Shown: positions 10,133 through 19,196 of the stretch, piece by piece | Numbering within the stretch: position 1 is the first letter of the stretch | Layout of the letters: each line of letters starts with the position of its first letter | NCBI RefSeq assembly: GCF_000336915.1 | Contig: NZ_AOMD01000018.1 | Span: 1 to 64,000 of the forward strand | Reading direction: 5' to 3' | Length of the DNA stretch: 64,000 bases | Source: Halococcus saccharolyticus DSM 5350 | GTDB lineage: Archaea; Halobacteriota; Halobacteria; Halobacteriales; Halococcaceae | Made by a program: the position numbers and the translations under genes | The notes under the pieces: generated by a model | What the model was told of the DNA's origin: nothing | Seen by the model: only the letters and a program-made list of their open reading frames with translations | The model's database searches: none

Positions 10133-11077
10133 ATGGACCTCGATACCGTAAAGGAACGTGCTGGACCGCGGGAGTTCAGCCCGAAAGACGACATGCCCGA
10201 GGAGTACCGCAAGGCCGCGACCCGGATGATCCAGTTCCACGCGAACTCCGAGATCATGGGAGCGTACCTCGAACGGCCGTTCATTCGAGAGGCACCCAGT
10301 TTAGAACGGAAGCTCGCGTACTCGGCGAAAGTTCAGGACGAGCTCGGCCATGGCCAGCTCCTCTACCGGGCCGCCGAATCGCTCGGAATCAAGAGTCGCG
10401 ACCAGATGCTCGACGAGCTCGCCAACGGTGAGGGGAAGTTCCTGAACTGCTTCCATTACCCGATGGACTCGTGGGTCGAGGTGCCGATGATCGCGTTCTT
10501 CGTCGACGGGGCCGCGATGCGCCGCCAGGCCACCCTCCGGCGGTCGAGCTGGGAGCCCTACGCCCACGCGATGGACAAGGTGTGCTTCGAGGAGGGCTTT
10601 CACATCAAACACGGCGAGAGCATCCTCGCCGAGCTCGCGAGCGGCTCGAAGAAGGAACAAGAAATGGTTCAGGACGCCTTCGAAACGTGGTGGCCCCGGA
10701 TCATCCAGTTCTTCGGGCCGACCGACGACAAGTCGACCCACCACGACTTCGCCGCCGAGGTCGGGCTGAAGCAGATGACGAACGACGGGCTCCGCCAGGC
10801 GTTCCTGAACTCCTACGTCCCGAAGGCGAAGGAGTACGGCCTCGAAATCCCGGACACGCCCACCATCGAGCACGACGAGGAGACCGACACCTACGAGATC
10901 GCCGAGGACGAGCTCGACTGGGACGAGTTCTTCACGGTCTCGAAAAACGAGTACGAGGGTGGCAAGCACCAGATCGACGCCCGCAAACGGGCCCAAGACA
11001 CCGTGGCGTGGGTCCGCGAGAGCCTCGACGAGTCCGAAGGGGCCACCGGCAGCCACGCACCACAGGCGGCCGACTGA
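10133..11077 (+). CDS. paaA: 1,2-phenylacetyl-CoA epoxidase, catalytic subunit PaaA
   Basis: PaaA is the di-iron oxygenase subunit that converts phenylacetyl-CoA to its ring-1,2-epoxide. ATG 10133 (MDLDTVKERAG) is chosen because conservation begins there; an upstream ATG at 10082 overlaps the presumed promoter. The 314-residue protein is a ferritin-like helical protein with the metal-ligand motifs QDELGHGQ and FEEGFHIKHG (each an ExxH pattern) and YLERPFIRE near the N-terminus. It heads the cluster paaA-B-C-D-zinc ribbon, whose genes overlap or lie 2 bp apart. Confidence 0.93.
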   Translation: MDLDTVKERAGPREFSPKDDMPEEYRKAATRMIQFHANSEIMGAYLERPFIREAPSLERKLAYSAKVQDELGHGQLLYRAAESLGIKSRDQMLDELANGEGKFLNCFHYPMDSWVEVPMIAFFVDGAAMRRQATLRRSSWEPYAHAMDKVCFEEGFHIKHGESILAELASGSKKEQEMVQDAFETWWPRIIQFFGPTDDKSTHHDFAAEVGLKQMTNDGLRQAFLNSYVPKAKEYGLEIPDTPTIEHDEETDTYEIAEDELDWDEFFTVSKNEYEGGKHQIDARKRAQDTVAWVRESLDESEGATGSHAPQAAD

Positions 11078-11079
11078 TC

Positions 11080-11394
11080 ATGATCTGGGAAGTGTTTCGC
11101 CAGGAGAAGCCGGGCGAGTACCACACCCACTGCGGGAACGTCCACGCGCCCGACCGCGAGATGGCACTGATGTTCGCCCAGATCCAGCACGCCAGGCGCA
11201 AGCCGACCCATAGCCTTTGGGTTGCCCCCTCCGAAGAGATCAGCGAGGTCGACGAGAGCGAGGCGGCGTTCGGCGGGACCACGAACAAAGCCTACCGATG
11301 GGCGACGAGCTACAACATCGAACCGGTCGCCGAGGAGGTCGCCGACTCCGAGAGTGAACAGGCCGAGGCCGAGCGCGCCAGGGGTGAGAACTGA
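11080..11394 (+). CDS. paaB: 1,2-phenylacetyl-CoA epoxidase subunit PaaB
   Basis: The 104-residue protein begins MIWEVFRQEKPGEYHTHCG, closely resembling PaaB, which bridges PaaAC heterodimers in the epoxidase complex. The conserved features GNVHAPDREMAL, QHARRKPTHSLWVAP and the ending before an acidic tail are all present. The gene starts 2 bp after paaA stops and its stop codon overlaps the paaC start (TGATG), so it is translationally coupled. Confidence 0.92.
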   Translation: MIWEVFRQEKPGEYHTHCGNVHAPDREMALMFAQIQHARRKPTHSLWVAPSEEISEVDESEAAFGGTTNKAYRWATSYNIEPVAEEVADSESEQAEAERARGEN

Positions 11395-12254
11395 TGGCCG
11401 CCACTGCCGACCTCTCGGCCCCGAACGACCTCTCCGATCGTGAACGCGAGGCGGTCGAAGCGCTGCTCTACCGACTCGCCGACGACGAGTTCGTGATCGC
11501 GGACCGGTACACCGACTGGCAGGTCCACGCACCCACCATCGAATCCGACATCGCGATCGCGAACATCGCCCAGGACGAACTCGGCCACGCGCGGCTCTGG
11601 TACGACCTCCTGGAGGATTTCGGCTACACCGAGCCCGACCTGATCTGGGAGCGCGATCCCGACACCTTCCGGCACAGCACGCTCTGTGAGCTCCCGTTCG
11701 CCGAGGGCGACTGGGCCGACGCGATCGTCCGGTCGTACCTCTACGACGAGGCTGAACACCTCCGGCTGGGCGCGCTCGAAGGCTCGTCGTACCCCCGCAT
11801 CCGCGACCGGATCGGAAAGGTCACGAGCGAGGAGGACTACCACCGCGAGCACGCCGAGAACTGGCTCCGCCGGCTCGCGGGCGGCGACGAGGGTCGCGAA
11901 CGTGTCCAGGATGCCGTCGACCGGCTGTTCCCCCATGCGTTGGCGCTGTTCGAACCCGTGGGCGAGGTCGAAGACGACATCGACGACCTCGGGCTCCGGA
12001 CCCGGACGCTCGAGGACATGCGGGCCGAGTGGGTCGAGACTGTCACCGACACCCTGACCTCGATCGGGATCGACGTCGAGCGCCCGCACGTCGAGGACGG
12101 CCAGGTCGCCGAGGAAGACCTGCCCGAACACGTCGGCCGCGACGGTGATCACACCGATCACTGGAGCACGCACTTCGACGAGATCACCAACACATACCGC
12201 GAACTCGAACGCCACGACGCCACCCGGCTGATGGAGGACCCCGACGATGAGTAG
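11394..12254 (+). CDS. paaC: 1,2-phenylacetyl-CoA epoxidase subunit PaaC
   Basis: The 286-residue ferritin-like subunit pairs with PaaA and is needed for its activity. It shows IAQDELGHARLWYDLL (~60-75) and YDEAEHLRLGAL in the helical bundle, as in bacterial PaaC. Four-base overlaps tie it to paaB upstream and an eight-base overlap to paaD downstream, indicating one transcript. Confidence 0.92.
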   Translation: MAATADLSAPNDLSDREREAVEALLYRLADDEFVIADRYTDWQVHAPTIESDIAIANIAQDELGHARLWYDLLEDFGYTEPDLIWERDPDTFRHSTLCELPFAEGDWADAIVRSYLYDEAEHLRLGALEGSSYPRIRDRIGKVTSEEDYHREHAENWLRRLAGGDEGRERVQDAVDRLFPHALALFEPVGEVEDDIDDLGLRTRTLEDMRAEWVETVTDTLTSIGIDVERPHVEDGQVAEEDLPEHVGRDGDHTDHWSTHFDEITNTYRELERHDATRLMEDPDDE

Positions 12255-12669
12255 CGAGATCGACGCCGTTCCCGACCCGGATGCCGAGTACTGCGCGTAC
12301 ACCGACTACACCGAAGGCGAGGACGTCGACGGGCTGCCGGCGACTGGTGAGGACACCGAAGGCACCGAGCGCGACGTGTGGGACGCGCTCTACGACGTCC
12401 AGGATCCCGAGATGCCGATCAGCATCGTCGACCTCGGGCTGATCTACGGCGTCACCGTCGACGGGGATCGCGCCGCGATCGACATGACGCTCACGTATAC
12501 TGGGTGTCCTGCCCGCGACATGCTCCGCGACGAGATCCGCGAAGCCGTCGCCGGCGTGTCGGGGATCGAGTCGGTTGACCTCCGCCTGGTCTGGAGCCCT
12601 GGGTGGTCGATCGAGATGGTGACCGACCAGGGCAAAGAAGACCTCCGCGAGTTCGGCCTGAGCATCTGA
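12247..12669 (+). CDS. paaD: PaaD, MIP18 (DUF59) domain only
   Basis: The 140-residue protein has a MIP18/DUF59 domain (~40-120) with VQDPEMPISIVDLGLIYG and the conserved TYTGCPARDML cysteine segment, as in PaaD, which helps assemble or maturate the iron-dependent epoxidase. It ends soon after VWSPGWSIEMVT. Bacterial PaaD continues into a four-cysteine zinc ribbon, which is missing here and is encoded by the next gene. Confidence 0.88.
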   Translation: MSSEIDAVPDPDAEYCAYTDYTEGEDVDGLPATGEDTEGTERDVWDALYDVQDPEMPISIVDLGLIYGVTVDGDRAAIDMTLTYTGCPARDMLRDEIREAVAGVSGIESVDLRLVWSPGWSIEMVTDQGKEDLREFGLSI

Positions 12670-12671
12670 CC

Positions 12672-12845
12672 ATGCCCCGCAGGAGCCTCGATCCGAGCGT
12701 CGACACGACCGGCAAGCACGACCACGCCGAGTGTCCGTACTGCGGATCGACCGAGACGGAGCGCGAGCACCCGAAAGGGCCGTCGCTCTGTCGCTCGATG
12801 CATTACTGTCACGACTGCGAACAGCCGTTCGAGAAGTTCGAATAG
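12672..12845 (+). CDS. Zinc-ribbon protein matching the C-terminal domain of PaaD
   Basis: The 57-residue protein starts at ATG 12672, 2 bp after paaD. It contains CPYCGS and CHDC (four cysteines, CxxC...CxxC), with a further PSLCRSMHYC segment and the ending EQPFEKFE. The order CPxCGS...SLCRSxxxCxxCxxPFxxF is that of the C-terminal ribbon of bacterial PaaD. I infer it is a split-off PaaD domain acting with the preceding gene product in epoxidase maturation. It closes the paa operon. Confidence 0.78.
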   Translation: MPRRSLDPSVDTTGKHDHAECPYCGSTETEREHPKGPSLCRSMHYCHDCEQPFEKFE

Positions 12846-13859
12846 CGTCGTTCGTCGCGACCTACCGGCAACACGCTGCTTTCGTCCGTTCCATATTCGC
12901 CGACACGTCCCCGAGCACCGATTCCTTTCATCGTTCCTTCCGGCTCGGCCATCAGTCGTCTCAACTCACCATCGGTATCGCCGACAGACTGGATCTATAG
13001 AATAAAATTAAAATATTATACCCAATCGGACCGAAACCCTCCTACGCTGCATCCGATCGCACCTCGTTATCGATACTCAACTAATTCGATACCTATCGAA
13101 CTACAGCAGCTATTTGATCGGAATATGATGGAATAAGACGATAGAGCTGGATTCTTATCTGGCACAAAACTGTGGAAAGCAGATCTTGGTAATCCAAAAT
13201 TATTTCCAATATAATTATGTAGTATTGGGGAATAGCAGAAATAAGGAGAAAACATAAACAAATATGCCGTATTACTCTTCGTATCGATCCAGCATAGTCG
13301 CGAGCATTTAGTATGCAATATCTTCTAACTATTATATTCTGGAACGGAGTCCGTTCGAGCTTGTAACAACTGTAGTGCTGTTCTAGAAACGTCATCGACG
13401 AGATCGAATGGTCCGAGCTATTCGGACAACACGCTCTACCAGGACACTCCGAACATCGGACGCATTGATCCAAGGGTTCTCCTCCAAGACTGGCCGTGAG
13501 ATCGATCAGACGAGATCTCGGTTCTTTCGTCTTGCCACCCATCGAAACATCTCCCCACGTTGTTCGAAAACATACGTAGTTCGAGCAGCGATAAATCGAT
13601 AATTCGGTTTTAATGTCGGGATAACACATGGATATCGAATTATGATCCGACAACGTCCCAGAAATATCGTCCAAGATGCTCGAACACTTTGATCCGTGAT
13701 CCGTCAGCCGAAGAAGCGTCTCGTTCAAGATTGTCGCTGCCGGCAGTACGATTGCTGACCGATTTGGCTCCTCCGCTCGAATTTCTATCGAACGGAGTCC
13801 ATCGTTCGACGCTCTTCGTCTCGAACGAGTGTTGTGGCGGCGCTACCCGCTATGGACAT
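12846..13859. other. AT-rich island without a confident gene
   Basis: About 1 kb separates paa from the next gene. From ~12990 to ~13730 the composition is much richer in A+T than the surroundings (for example AATAAAATTAAAATATTATA near 13000). A 211-codon open frame exists at 13093-13728 on the minus strand. Its product is Cys-, Ile- and Ser-rich and not acidic, unlike all neighbouring proteins, so I do not accept it as a normal haloarchaeal gene. It may be a transferred or decayed segment. I recognise no transposase or RNA gene. Confidence 0.5.
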
Positions 13860-14102
13860 TCACCGGGTAGCCACAAACGACTCGAGACAGGCTGTATCAC
13901 ACGTGGCGAACTCCTCGAAGGTCGAGATTGTACTGGCGTCGGTCCGAAACAGCAGCCGCTTGTGACGGCTCCCGGTCTCGATCTCTCTGCCGCAGTTCTC
14001 ACACGTGGCCGGGCTCCCAACGAAGACGACCCGCGTCGAGACCTGCTCGAGGCGTGGGTGATCCGTGGAGAGTCGGCGTTCTGGCGCTGCTGCCATCGGC
14101 AC
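13860..14102 (-). CDS. Small zinc-finger protein (haloarchaeal, DUF7576-like)
   Basis: The 80-residue protein (or 78 from the second ATG) carries CENCGREI and, later, FATCDTACLESFV, giving two pairs of cysteines that can bind zinc. The spacing with an intervening R-H-K-R-L basic stretch fits small haloarchaeal treble-clef or zinc-ribbon proteins. No function is known. It sits alone between the AT-rich island and the E1 operon, on the same strand as the latter. Confidence 0.65.
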   Translation of the reverse strand: MPMAAAPERRLSTDHPRLEQVSTRVVFVGSPATCENCGREIETGSRHKRLLFRTDASTISTFEEFATCDTACLESFVATR

Positions 14103-14215
14103 GAACTCCGTTCCCTGGCATCTTAAACCGTGGTGTTCGTGCCGTTCGCTATCGGATCGTGGAATCCTTCGAAAATCGTCTTTACCGTGTATCCGGCACG
14201 CTGCGCCGCGAATCT

Positions 14216-15232
14216 TCAGAATTCGACCGTCTCGAGGATGCCGTCCTGGATCCGCACCGCCTGCGGTAGGTAGTAGTCCTCGAGCGCGTGGAGCGGTATC
14301 GGCGCATCGAGGCCCGCGATCCGCTTGATGGGGGCCTCTTGATACATGAGCGCTTCCTCCTGGATCGTCGTGGCGATCTCCGCGCCGACTCCTCCGGTCT
14401 TCGGCGCTTCGTGAACTACGGCCGCACGACCGGTCTTCTCGAACGACGCCACCACGGTCCCGGCGTCGAGCGGCGAGAGCGTCCGGAGATCCACCACCTC
14501 ACAGTCGACGCCGTGTTCGTCGGCAAGGTTGTCGGCGGCGATGAGTGTCGGGCGGGTCATCGCACCCCACGTGTACACCGAGATGTCCGATCCCTCGCGG
14601 CGCACGGCAGCCTCGCCCAGCGACACCTCGTACGACTTCTGGGGGACTTCTTCGCGGAACGCCCGGTAGATGAGTTTGGGTTCGAGGAACATCACGGGAT
14701 CGGGGTCCCGGATCGCCGCAGTCAGCAGTCCCTTGGCGTCGGCGGGCGTACTCGGAATCACTACTTTGAGGCCTGGTTCGTGGACGAAGAAAGCCTCTTT
14801 CGACTCGGAGTGGTGTTCGGGTGCGCGGATCCCGCCACCGTAGGGCGCGCGGACCACCAGCGGACAGGTGTACTGGCCGTGACTCCGGCTCCGGAGTCTC
14901 GCCGCGTGACTCACGAGCTGGTCGAACGCGGGGTACATGAATCCCATAAACTGCATCTCCGCGACCGGGCGCAGCCCTGAGAGCGCGAGCCCGATCGCCG
15001 AGCCCACGATTCCCGACTCCGCGAGCGGCGTGTCGACCACGCGCCCGCCGCCGAACTCGTCGTAGAGTCCTTCGGTCGCGCGGAACACTCCGCCATTTTT
15101 GCCAACGTCCTCGCCGAGCACCATCACCCGATCGTCGCGCTCCATCTCGGTATGGAGTCCTTCTCGAACGCCTTCGACCAGCGTCAGACGCTCGGTCATC
15201 GATCCCGCCTCCGTGGCCGCCGCCGAACTCAT
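14216..15232 (-). CDS. 2-oxoacid dehydrogenase E1 component, beta subunit
   Basis: The 338-residue protein starts at ATG 15232, overlapping the stop of the alpha gene (ATGA). It has the transketolase pyrimidine domain with VLGEDVGKNGGVFRAT, the QFMGFMYPAFDQLVSHAA segment and APYGGGIRAPEHHSES, then the transketolase C-terminal domain (SVYTWGAM, VVDLRTLSPLD). With the alpha subunit it forms the ThDP-dependent decarboxylase of a pyruvate or branched-chain 2-oxoacid dehydrogenase complex. No lipoyl E2 or E3 gene follows, so the complex partners or the true substrate remain unclear. Confidence 0.9.
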   Translation of the reverse strand: MSSAAATEAGSMTERLTLVEGVREGLHTEMERDDRVMVLGEDVGKNGGVFRATEGLYDEFGGGRVVDTPLAESGIVGSAIGLALSGLRPVAEMQFMGFMYPAFDQLVSHAARLRSRSHGQYTCPLVVRAPYGGGIRAPEHHSESKEAFFVHEPGLKVVIPSTPADAKGLLTAAIRDPDPVMFLEPKLIYRAFREEVPQKSYEVSLGEAAVRREGSDISVYTWGAMTRPTLIAADNLADEHGVDCEVVDLRTLSPLDAGTVVASFEKTGRAAVVHEAPKTGGVGAEIATTIQEEALMYQEAPIKRIAGLDAPIPLHALEDYYLPQAVRIQDGILETVEF

Positions 15233-16377
15233 CCCAGCACCTCCGCGAACGCATCGTCGCCGTACTTCTCGCGGAGTGTGCTCAGTTCGTCGAACTGTTC
15301 TTGGAGTCGATTGGGGGTCTCCTCGTAGACGTGCTCGATCATCCGCTCGGGCGACGTCTCGGCCGCCTCGGCGGTCTCGATCGCCGTGGCGACCTCCGCT
15401 TCGATCCGAGCCTCGATCTTCGCTTCGCGCTCCGCGTTGAGGACGTCGGTCTGGTAGAGGTAGGTTTCGAGGCGATCGAGCGGGTCGCGGTCGCGCCACG
15501 CCTCGCTCTCGGCTTCGTCGCGGTAGACCGACGGATCGTCGGAGGTGGTGTGGGCACCGTAGCGGTACTGGACCGACTCGATGAGCGTCGGCCGACGCTC
15601 GTCGTCGGTCGGGGCTTTCGCCTTCTTGATCGCCGCGCGAGTGACCGCGTACACCGCGAGTGGATCCATCCCGTCGACACGGACGCCCTCGACGCCGTAC
15701 GCGTGGGCCTTTTCCGCGATGGTCTCGCTCGCGGTCTGGCGCTCGCGGGGAACCGAGATCGCCCACTGGTTGTTGTTGCAGACGAACACCGCCGGGACGT
15801 CGAACACGCCCGCGAAGTTAAGACCCTCGTGGAAGTCGCCCTCGCTGGTCGCGCCGTCGCCGAGGTGACAGAGCACGGCCGTGTCGTCGTTGCCCTGCAA
15901 CATCTGCCCCCACGCCATCCCCATCGCCTGAGGAACTTGCGTGGCGATCGGGATGTACTCCGGCATGAGGTTGACGTCGTCCGGAATGGCGTACCCCTCG
16001 CGGTAGCCGCGCAGCGTTTTCAGTAACGCCGCGAGATCGGCCCCGTGGACGTACTTCGCGGCGTGATCACGATAGGTCGGGAACAGCCAGTCTTCATCGT
16101 CGAGCGCGTGGCTGGTGGCGACCTGAGAGCCTTCTTGGCCGGTCATCGGCGCGTAGGTCGCGATCCGGCCCTGGCGCTGGAAACTCACCGCCCGCTGGTC
16201 GAAGTGGCGGGCGAGTTTGATGTCCGCGTACATCTCGAGGAGTTCCGCCTCGGACAGTGCCGGCGGCTCGGCGCTCGACAGGAGGGTGCCGTCGTCATCG
16301 AGGATGCGGATGGGTTCGTCGTCGAGCTGAGCGGTTTCGATGGCGTTCTGGTAGTCAGTGTCGTCTTGAGTGCTCAT
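15229..16377 (-). CDS. 2-oxoacid dehydrogenase E1 component, alpha subunit
   Basis: The 382-residue E1 alpha contains the ThDP/Mg motif HLGDGATSEGDFHEGLNF followed ~25 residues later by VCNNNQWAIS, plus the phosphorylation-loop-like RYGAHTTSDDPSVYR. These match PdhA/BkdA family proteins. It is the first gene of a two-gene operon with the beta subunit. Haloarchaea carry several such complexes with differing substrates (branched-chain acids are typical), and the sequence alone does not settle which one this is. Confidence 0.9.
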   Translation of the reverse strand: MSTQDDTDYQNAIETAQLDDEPIRILDDDGTLLSSAEPPALSEAELLEMYADIKLARHFDQRAVSFQRQGRIATYAPMTGQEGSQVATSHALDDEDWLFPTYRDHAAKYVHGADLAALLKTLRGYREGYAIPDDVNLMPEYIPIATQVPQAMGMAWGQMLQGNDDTAVLCHLGDGATSEGDFHEGLNFAGVFDVPAVFVCNNNQWAISVPRERQTASETIAEKAHAYGVEGVRVDGMDPLAVYAVTRAAIKKAKAPTDDERRPTLIESVQYRYGAHTTSDDPSVYRDEAESEAWRDRDPLDRLETYLYQTDVLNAEREAKIEARIEAEVATAIETAEAAETSPERMIEHVYEETPNRLQEQFDELSTLREKYGDDAFAEVLG

Positions 16378-16934
16378 TGGTGGTATGGGTCGGTCGGCTG
16401 GCTGTCGGCTGCTCGATCGGTGCGGTAGGTGGGACGGTCGAGTGGGCCAGACGTCGTCATCGACGCTCGCTCGAACGGTGAACCGTCACGGTGAGCCCGA
16501 TCCATCCGTCTGTGACCGGCCGACGAGTGCTGCGTCGCGGTCACGATTTACCGGGATGGCTCGTGTTCGGAGATCCGCCAGCATAACTGTAAATTTCCCA
16601 ATCGCGCTAAGGATGGCGTTGGAGCGCCACGATGGCTGGATAGCAGCGCGAATCGATGGTTCGCTGGCGGAAACCATACACATCAATCGCGGGGGATAGA
16701 ACATAATAGTTTCGTGACTCCAGTTCACACGGAGATACCATCCGGAAATCGCGGATCGTCTCCGCTGACACCGTAACATTCTGGCAATGATCTCGAACAG
16801 CACGACACGCGAACGACGACTGCTGTCGAAGTGTCGGGGACGTCCCATCGGCAGTCGCGTCGTGAGGCATCGAAACGTCTTTTCGCCAGCTTTCTAGCGG
16901 AAGCCTTTATCTCGCTCCTTCGGGTAGTACCCTC
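16378..16934. other. Intergenic region, divergent promoters
   Basis: This ~560 bp gap between divergent genes has short open frames on both strands with unusual, non-acidic composition; none is convincing. It must hold the promoters of the E1 operon (left) and of the MBL-fold gene (right). No repeat or RNA structure was recognised. Confidence 0.55.
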
Positions 16935-17777
16935 GTGGAAATAACAGTTCTCGGAACGGGGAGCCCGGTCCCGACGCTCGAACGCGCAGGAACGAGCATC
17001 GCGATCGAGATCGACAACGAGACGCTGTTGATCGATTGCGGTCCCGGCACCACCCACCGCTGTATCGAGCACGGCGTTCATCCCGCCGAAATCGAGTCGC
17101 TGTTTTTCACCCACCAGCACATGGACCACAACGCCGATTTCTTTCACTTCGCCATCGCGAGCTGGTCGCTCGGCCGCGAGTCACTCACCGTCTATGGCCC
17201 GCCAGGCACCGATCGGCTGCTCGCGGCGCTCACCGACGTCTATCGAGAGGATATCGACTACCGAACGCGATTCTACGACGATGACGGTATCGAGGACATC
17301 GAGTGGATCGAGACCGACGGCGATCTCACTGTCGAGGGCGAGGACTGGCGTGCGAGCGCGCTCCCAGTGGACCACTCGATCGAGACCTACGCCTACCGGT
17401 TCGACACCGAGGGAGGTTCGTTCGTGTTCTCGGCCGACACGACGCCGATCGGGTCGCTCCCGGAGTTCGCGGCCGATGCGGACGTGCTCCTTCAGGATGC
17501 CTGCGTCGCGCGCGAGACCACGCCGCCGGGAGAGCGACAGGGTCTGGTCTGGGATCGACTGACCGAGCCGATGTCGGATGCGCAGGCCGATCGGCTCTCA
17601 CGGACCCACTGCTCGCCCGCCGAGGCAGGCGAGATTGCAGCCGAGGCTGGGGTCGAAATGCTCGTCCTGACTCACCTGCTGCCCTATCGGGACACAGACG
17701 CGATGGTCGCAGACGCGGAATCGACTTTCGGAGGCGAGGTCGTCGTCGCCGAGGACGGGAGCACGTTCTCGGTGTGA
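16935..17777 (+). CDS. Metallo-beta-lactamase-fold hydrolase (RNase Z / arylsulfatase-like)
   Basis: GTG 16935 is the start. The 280-residue protein begins MEITVLGTGSPVPT and has THQHMDHNAD (H60, H62, D64, H65), the dinuclear zinc motif, followed by FSADTTP, an Asp ligand region, and LVLTHLLP near the C-terminus. The N-terminal GTGSPVP and HMDHNADF arrangement fits the RNase Z-like/arylsulfatase branch. The substrate is not known; tRNA 3' processing by a second RNase Z or a small-molecule esterase are both possible. Confidence 0.8.
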   Translation: MEITVLGTGSPVPTLERAGTSIAIEIDNETLLIDCGPGTTHRCIEHGVHPAEIESLFFTHQHMDHNADFFHFAIASWSLGRESLTVYGPPGTDRLLAALTDVYREDIDYRTRFYDDDGIEDIEWIETDGDLTVEGEDWRASALPVDHSIETYAYRFDTEGGSFVFSADTTPIGSLPEFAADADVLLQDACVARETTPPGERQGLVWDRLTEPMSDAQADRLSRTHCSPAEAGEIAAEAGVEMLVLTHLLPYRDTDAMVADAESTFGGEVVVAEDGSTFSV

Positions 17778-17831
17778 ATCGGTCTTCCGGTGGGCCGATC
17801 GCGGGGCGAGAAGGGGAGGTGAGTCGAACTC

Positions 17832-19196
17832 TCAGCCTACGATCCCGAGCTGGGAACCCGCGCCGAGCAGCCCGAAGACGATCACGAGCAGCGTGGCGAC
17901 GGCGTAGTACGTCTTCGCACCGGTTCCGGGTTGGAACCGGGCGGGGAGGTGCTCGCGAACGACGTAGTAGTTGGCGACGTAGTAGAAAAACTGGAACACC
18001 GAGACCATGATCGCCGCCCCGACGACCAGCGTGACCGGCAGCGAGCCGATGACGAGTAGGGGAACGAAGCTGATCACGGCCATCAGAATCACGAGCGTCT
18101 TGCGGACCCGCTCGGTGTCCATCTCGCGTTCGAGCACCAGGGGCAGGATGTCGCTCGCGACCCGGGGTGCACCGTCGAGGAGGGTGATGACCGTCGAGTA
18201 GAGCGCCGCGAACGCCCCGACGATCATCGCCCAGTAGGCCCACGGCCCGAACGACTCCTCCAGAATGCTGCCGAGCGCGATGGCGAGGTTCTGGTCGGTC
18301 GGCGGGTTGGGATAGAGCACGTTCGCCCCGAGTAGGATCATCGCGACGATGAGGACGAACGTGAACGCGTACGCGAGGTTGAAGTCACGGCGGCCAGTCT
18401 TGATCCACGCCGCGATGTAGTCGTGGAACTGCTCGTCGTGTGGGTCGAGGTTCCGATCGCGGAGCGCGCGTGCGCCCTGCTCTTTCGCCATCGACCAGCT
18501 CGCGAGATTGATCGTCGTGCCGAGGCCGGTCGGCGCGAACCCCGCCATCGAGGCGAACAGCCCGAGGAACACCGCCGACCGGAGCTCGGGCACTGCGAAG
18601 GCGGTCTCGGCGATCACCTCGGCCGAAGGCGGTGCGACGAAGATGCCGAGCACCAGTAGGACACCAAGTGCGACGACGAATAGTTTGAGAACGGTTTCGA
18701 GCAGGCTGTACCGCGAGGAGACGACGAGCACGGTCGCGACAACGAGGAGGAGAGCGTACGCCGGAAGCCGCCCGAGGCCGGGAACGACCGCCGATAGAAA
18801 GCTGGCCGCCGCGACCCCGACCGAGCCGGCGATGATCGTCTGCGGGACGACCACGATGAGCAGCGTCACCCACTGCGCCCAGTGGTTGGGTCCCGGGAGG
18901 TCGCCGTACCCCTCGACCGGGTTGCGACCGACGCCGTAATTGTATCTGACGCCGAGCTCCCAACCGCCGTATTTCACGAGGAACACCGCTGCCGCGATCC
19001 AAATGGCGAAGACTCCATAGAGACCGCTGATCGTCGGTGCGAGCACGATGTGACTCGATCCGATCGCGGTCAGCGCCCACAGCAACGAGGGCCCGAAGTG
19101 GTTCCGGAGGAACCCACCCCAGCTCTCGGCGGGGTAGTTCAGCTCCTCGCCGATCCGTTCGTCCTCCGTCGTGGTTGTCTCGGTGTTTGTTGCCAT
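17832..19196 (-). CDS. Nramp-family-like transporter lacking canonical metal motifs
   Basis: The start is ATG 19196 (MATNTETTTTEDE). The 454-residue protein has 11 or so hydrophobic segments. TM1 reads GPSLLWALTAIGSSHIVL where Nramp/MntH proteins have GPxxxxAIxxxDPGN, so DPGN is replaced by GSSH (residues 46-49). TM6 reads FAPTGLGTTINLAS in place of the MPH motif. The fold is therefore Nramp-like, but both elements of the manganese/iron site are altered, so divalent-metal uptake should not be assumed; a different cation or an organic substrate is possible. It is transcribed divergently from the ThDP enzyme gene. Confidence 0.75.
   Translation of the reverse strand: MATNTETTTTEDERIGEELNYPAESWGGFLRNHFGPSLLWALTAIGSSHIVLAPTISGLYGVFAIWIAAAVFLVKYGGWELGVRYNYGVGRNPVEGYGDLPGPNHWAQWVTLLIVVVPQTIIAGSVGVAAASFLSAVVPGLGRLPAYALLLVVATVLVVSSRYSLLETVLKLFVVALGVLLVLGIFVAPPSAEVIAETAFAVPELRSAVFLGLFASMAGFAPTGLGTTINLASWSMAKEQGARALRDRNLDPHDEQFHDYIAAWIKTGRRDFNLAYAFTFVLIVAMILLGANVLYPNPPTDQNLAIALGSILEESFGPWAYWAMIVGAFAALYSTVITLLDGAPRVASDILPLVLEREMDTERVRKTLVILMAVISFVPLLVIGSLPVTLVVGAAIMVSVFQFFYYVANYYVVREHLPARFQPGTGAKTYYAVATLLVIVFGLLGAGSQLGIVG

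Noticed and set aside
13093-13728. 211-codon frame in the AT-rich island as a gene
   Set aside because: The product is Cys-rich and not acidic, has no recognisable domain, and there is no translation context. It is kept as an observation only.
16378-16934. Short frames in the spacer before the MBL-fold gene
   Set aside because: Composition is not acidic, the frames overlap on both strands, and none has a start or motif to support it.
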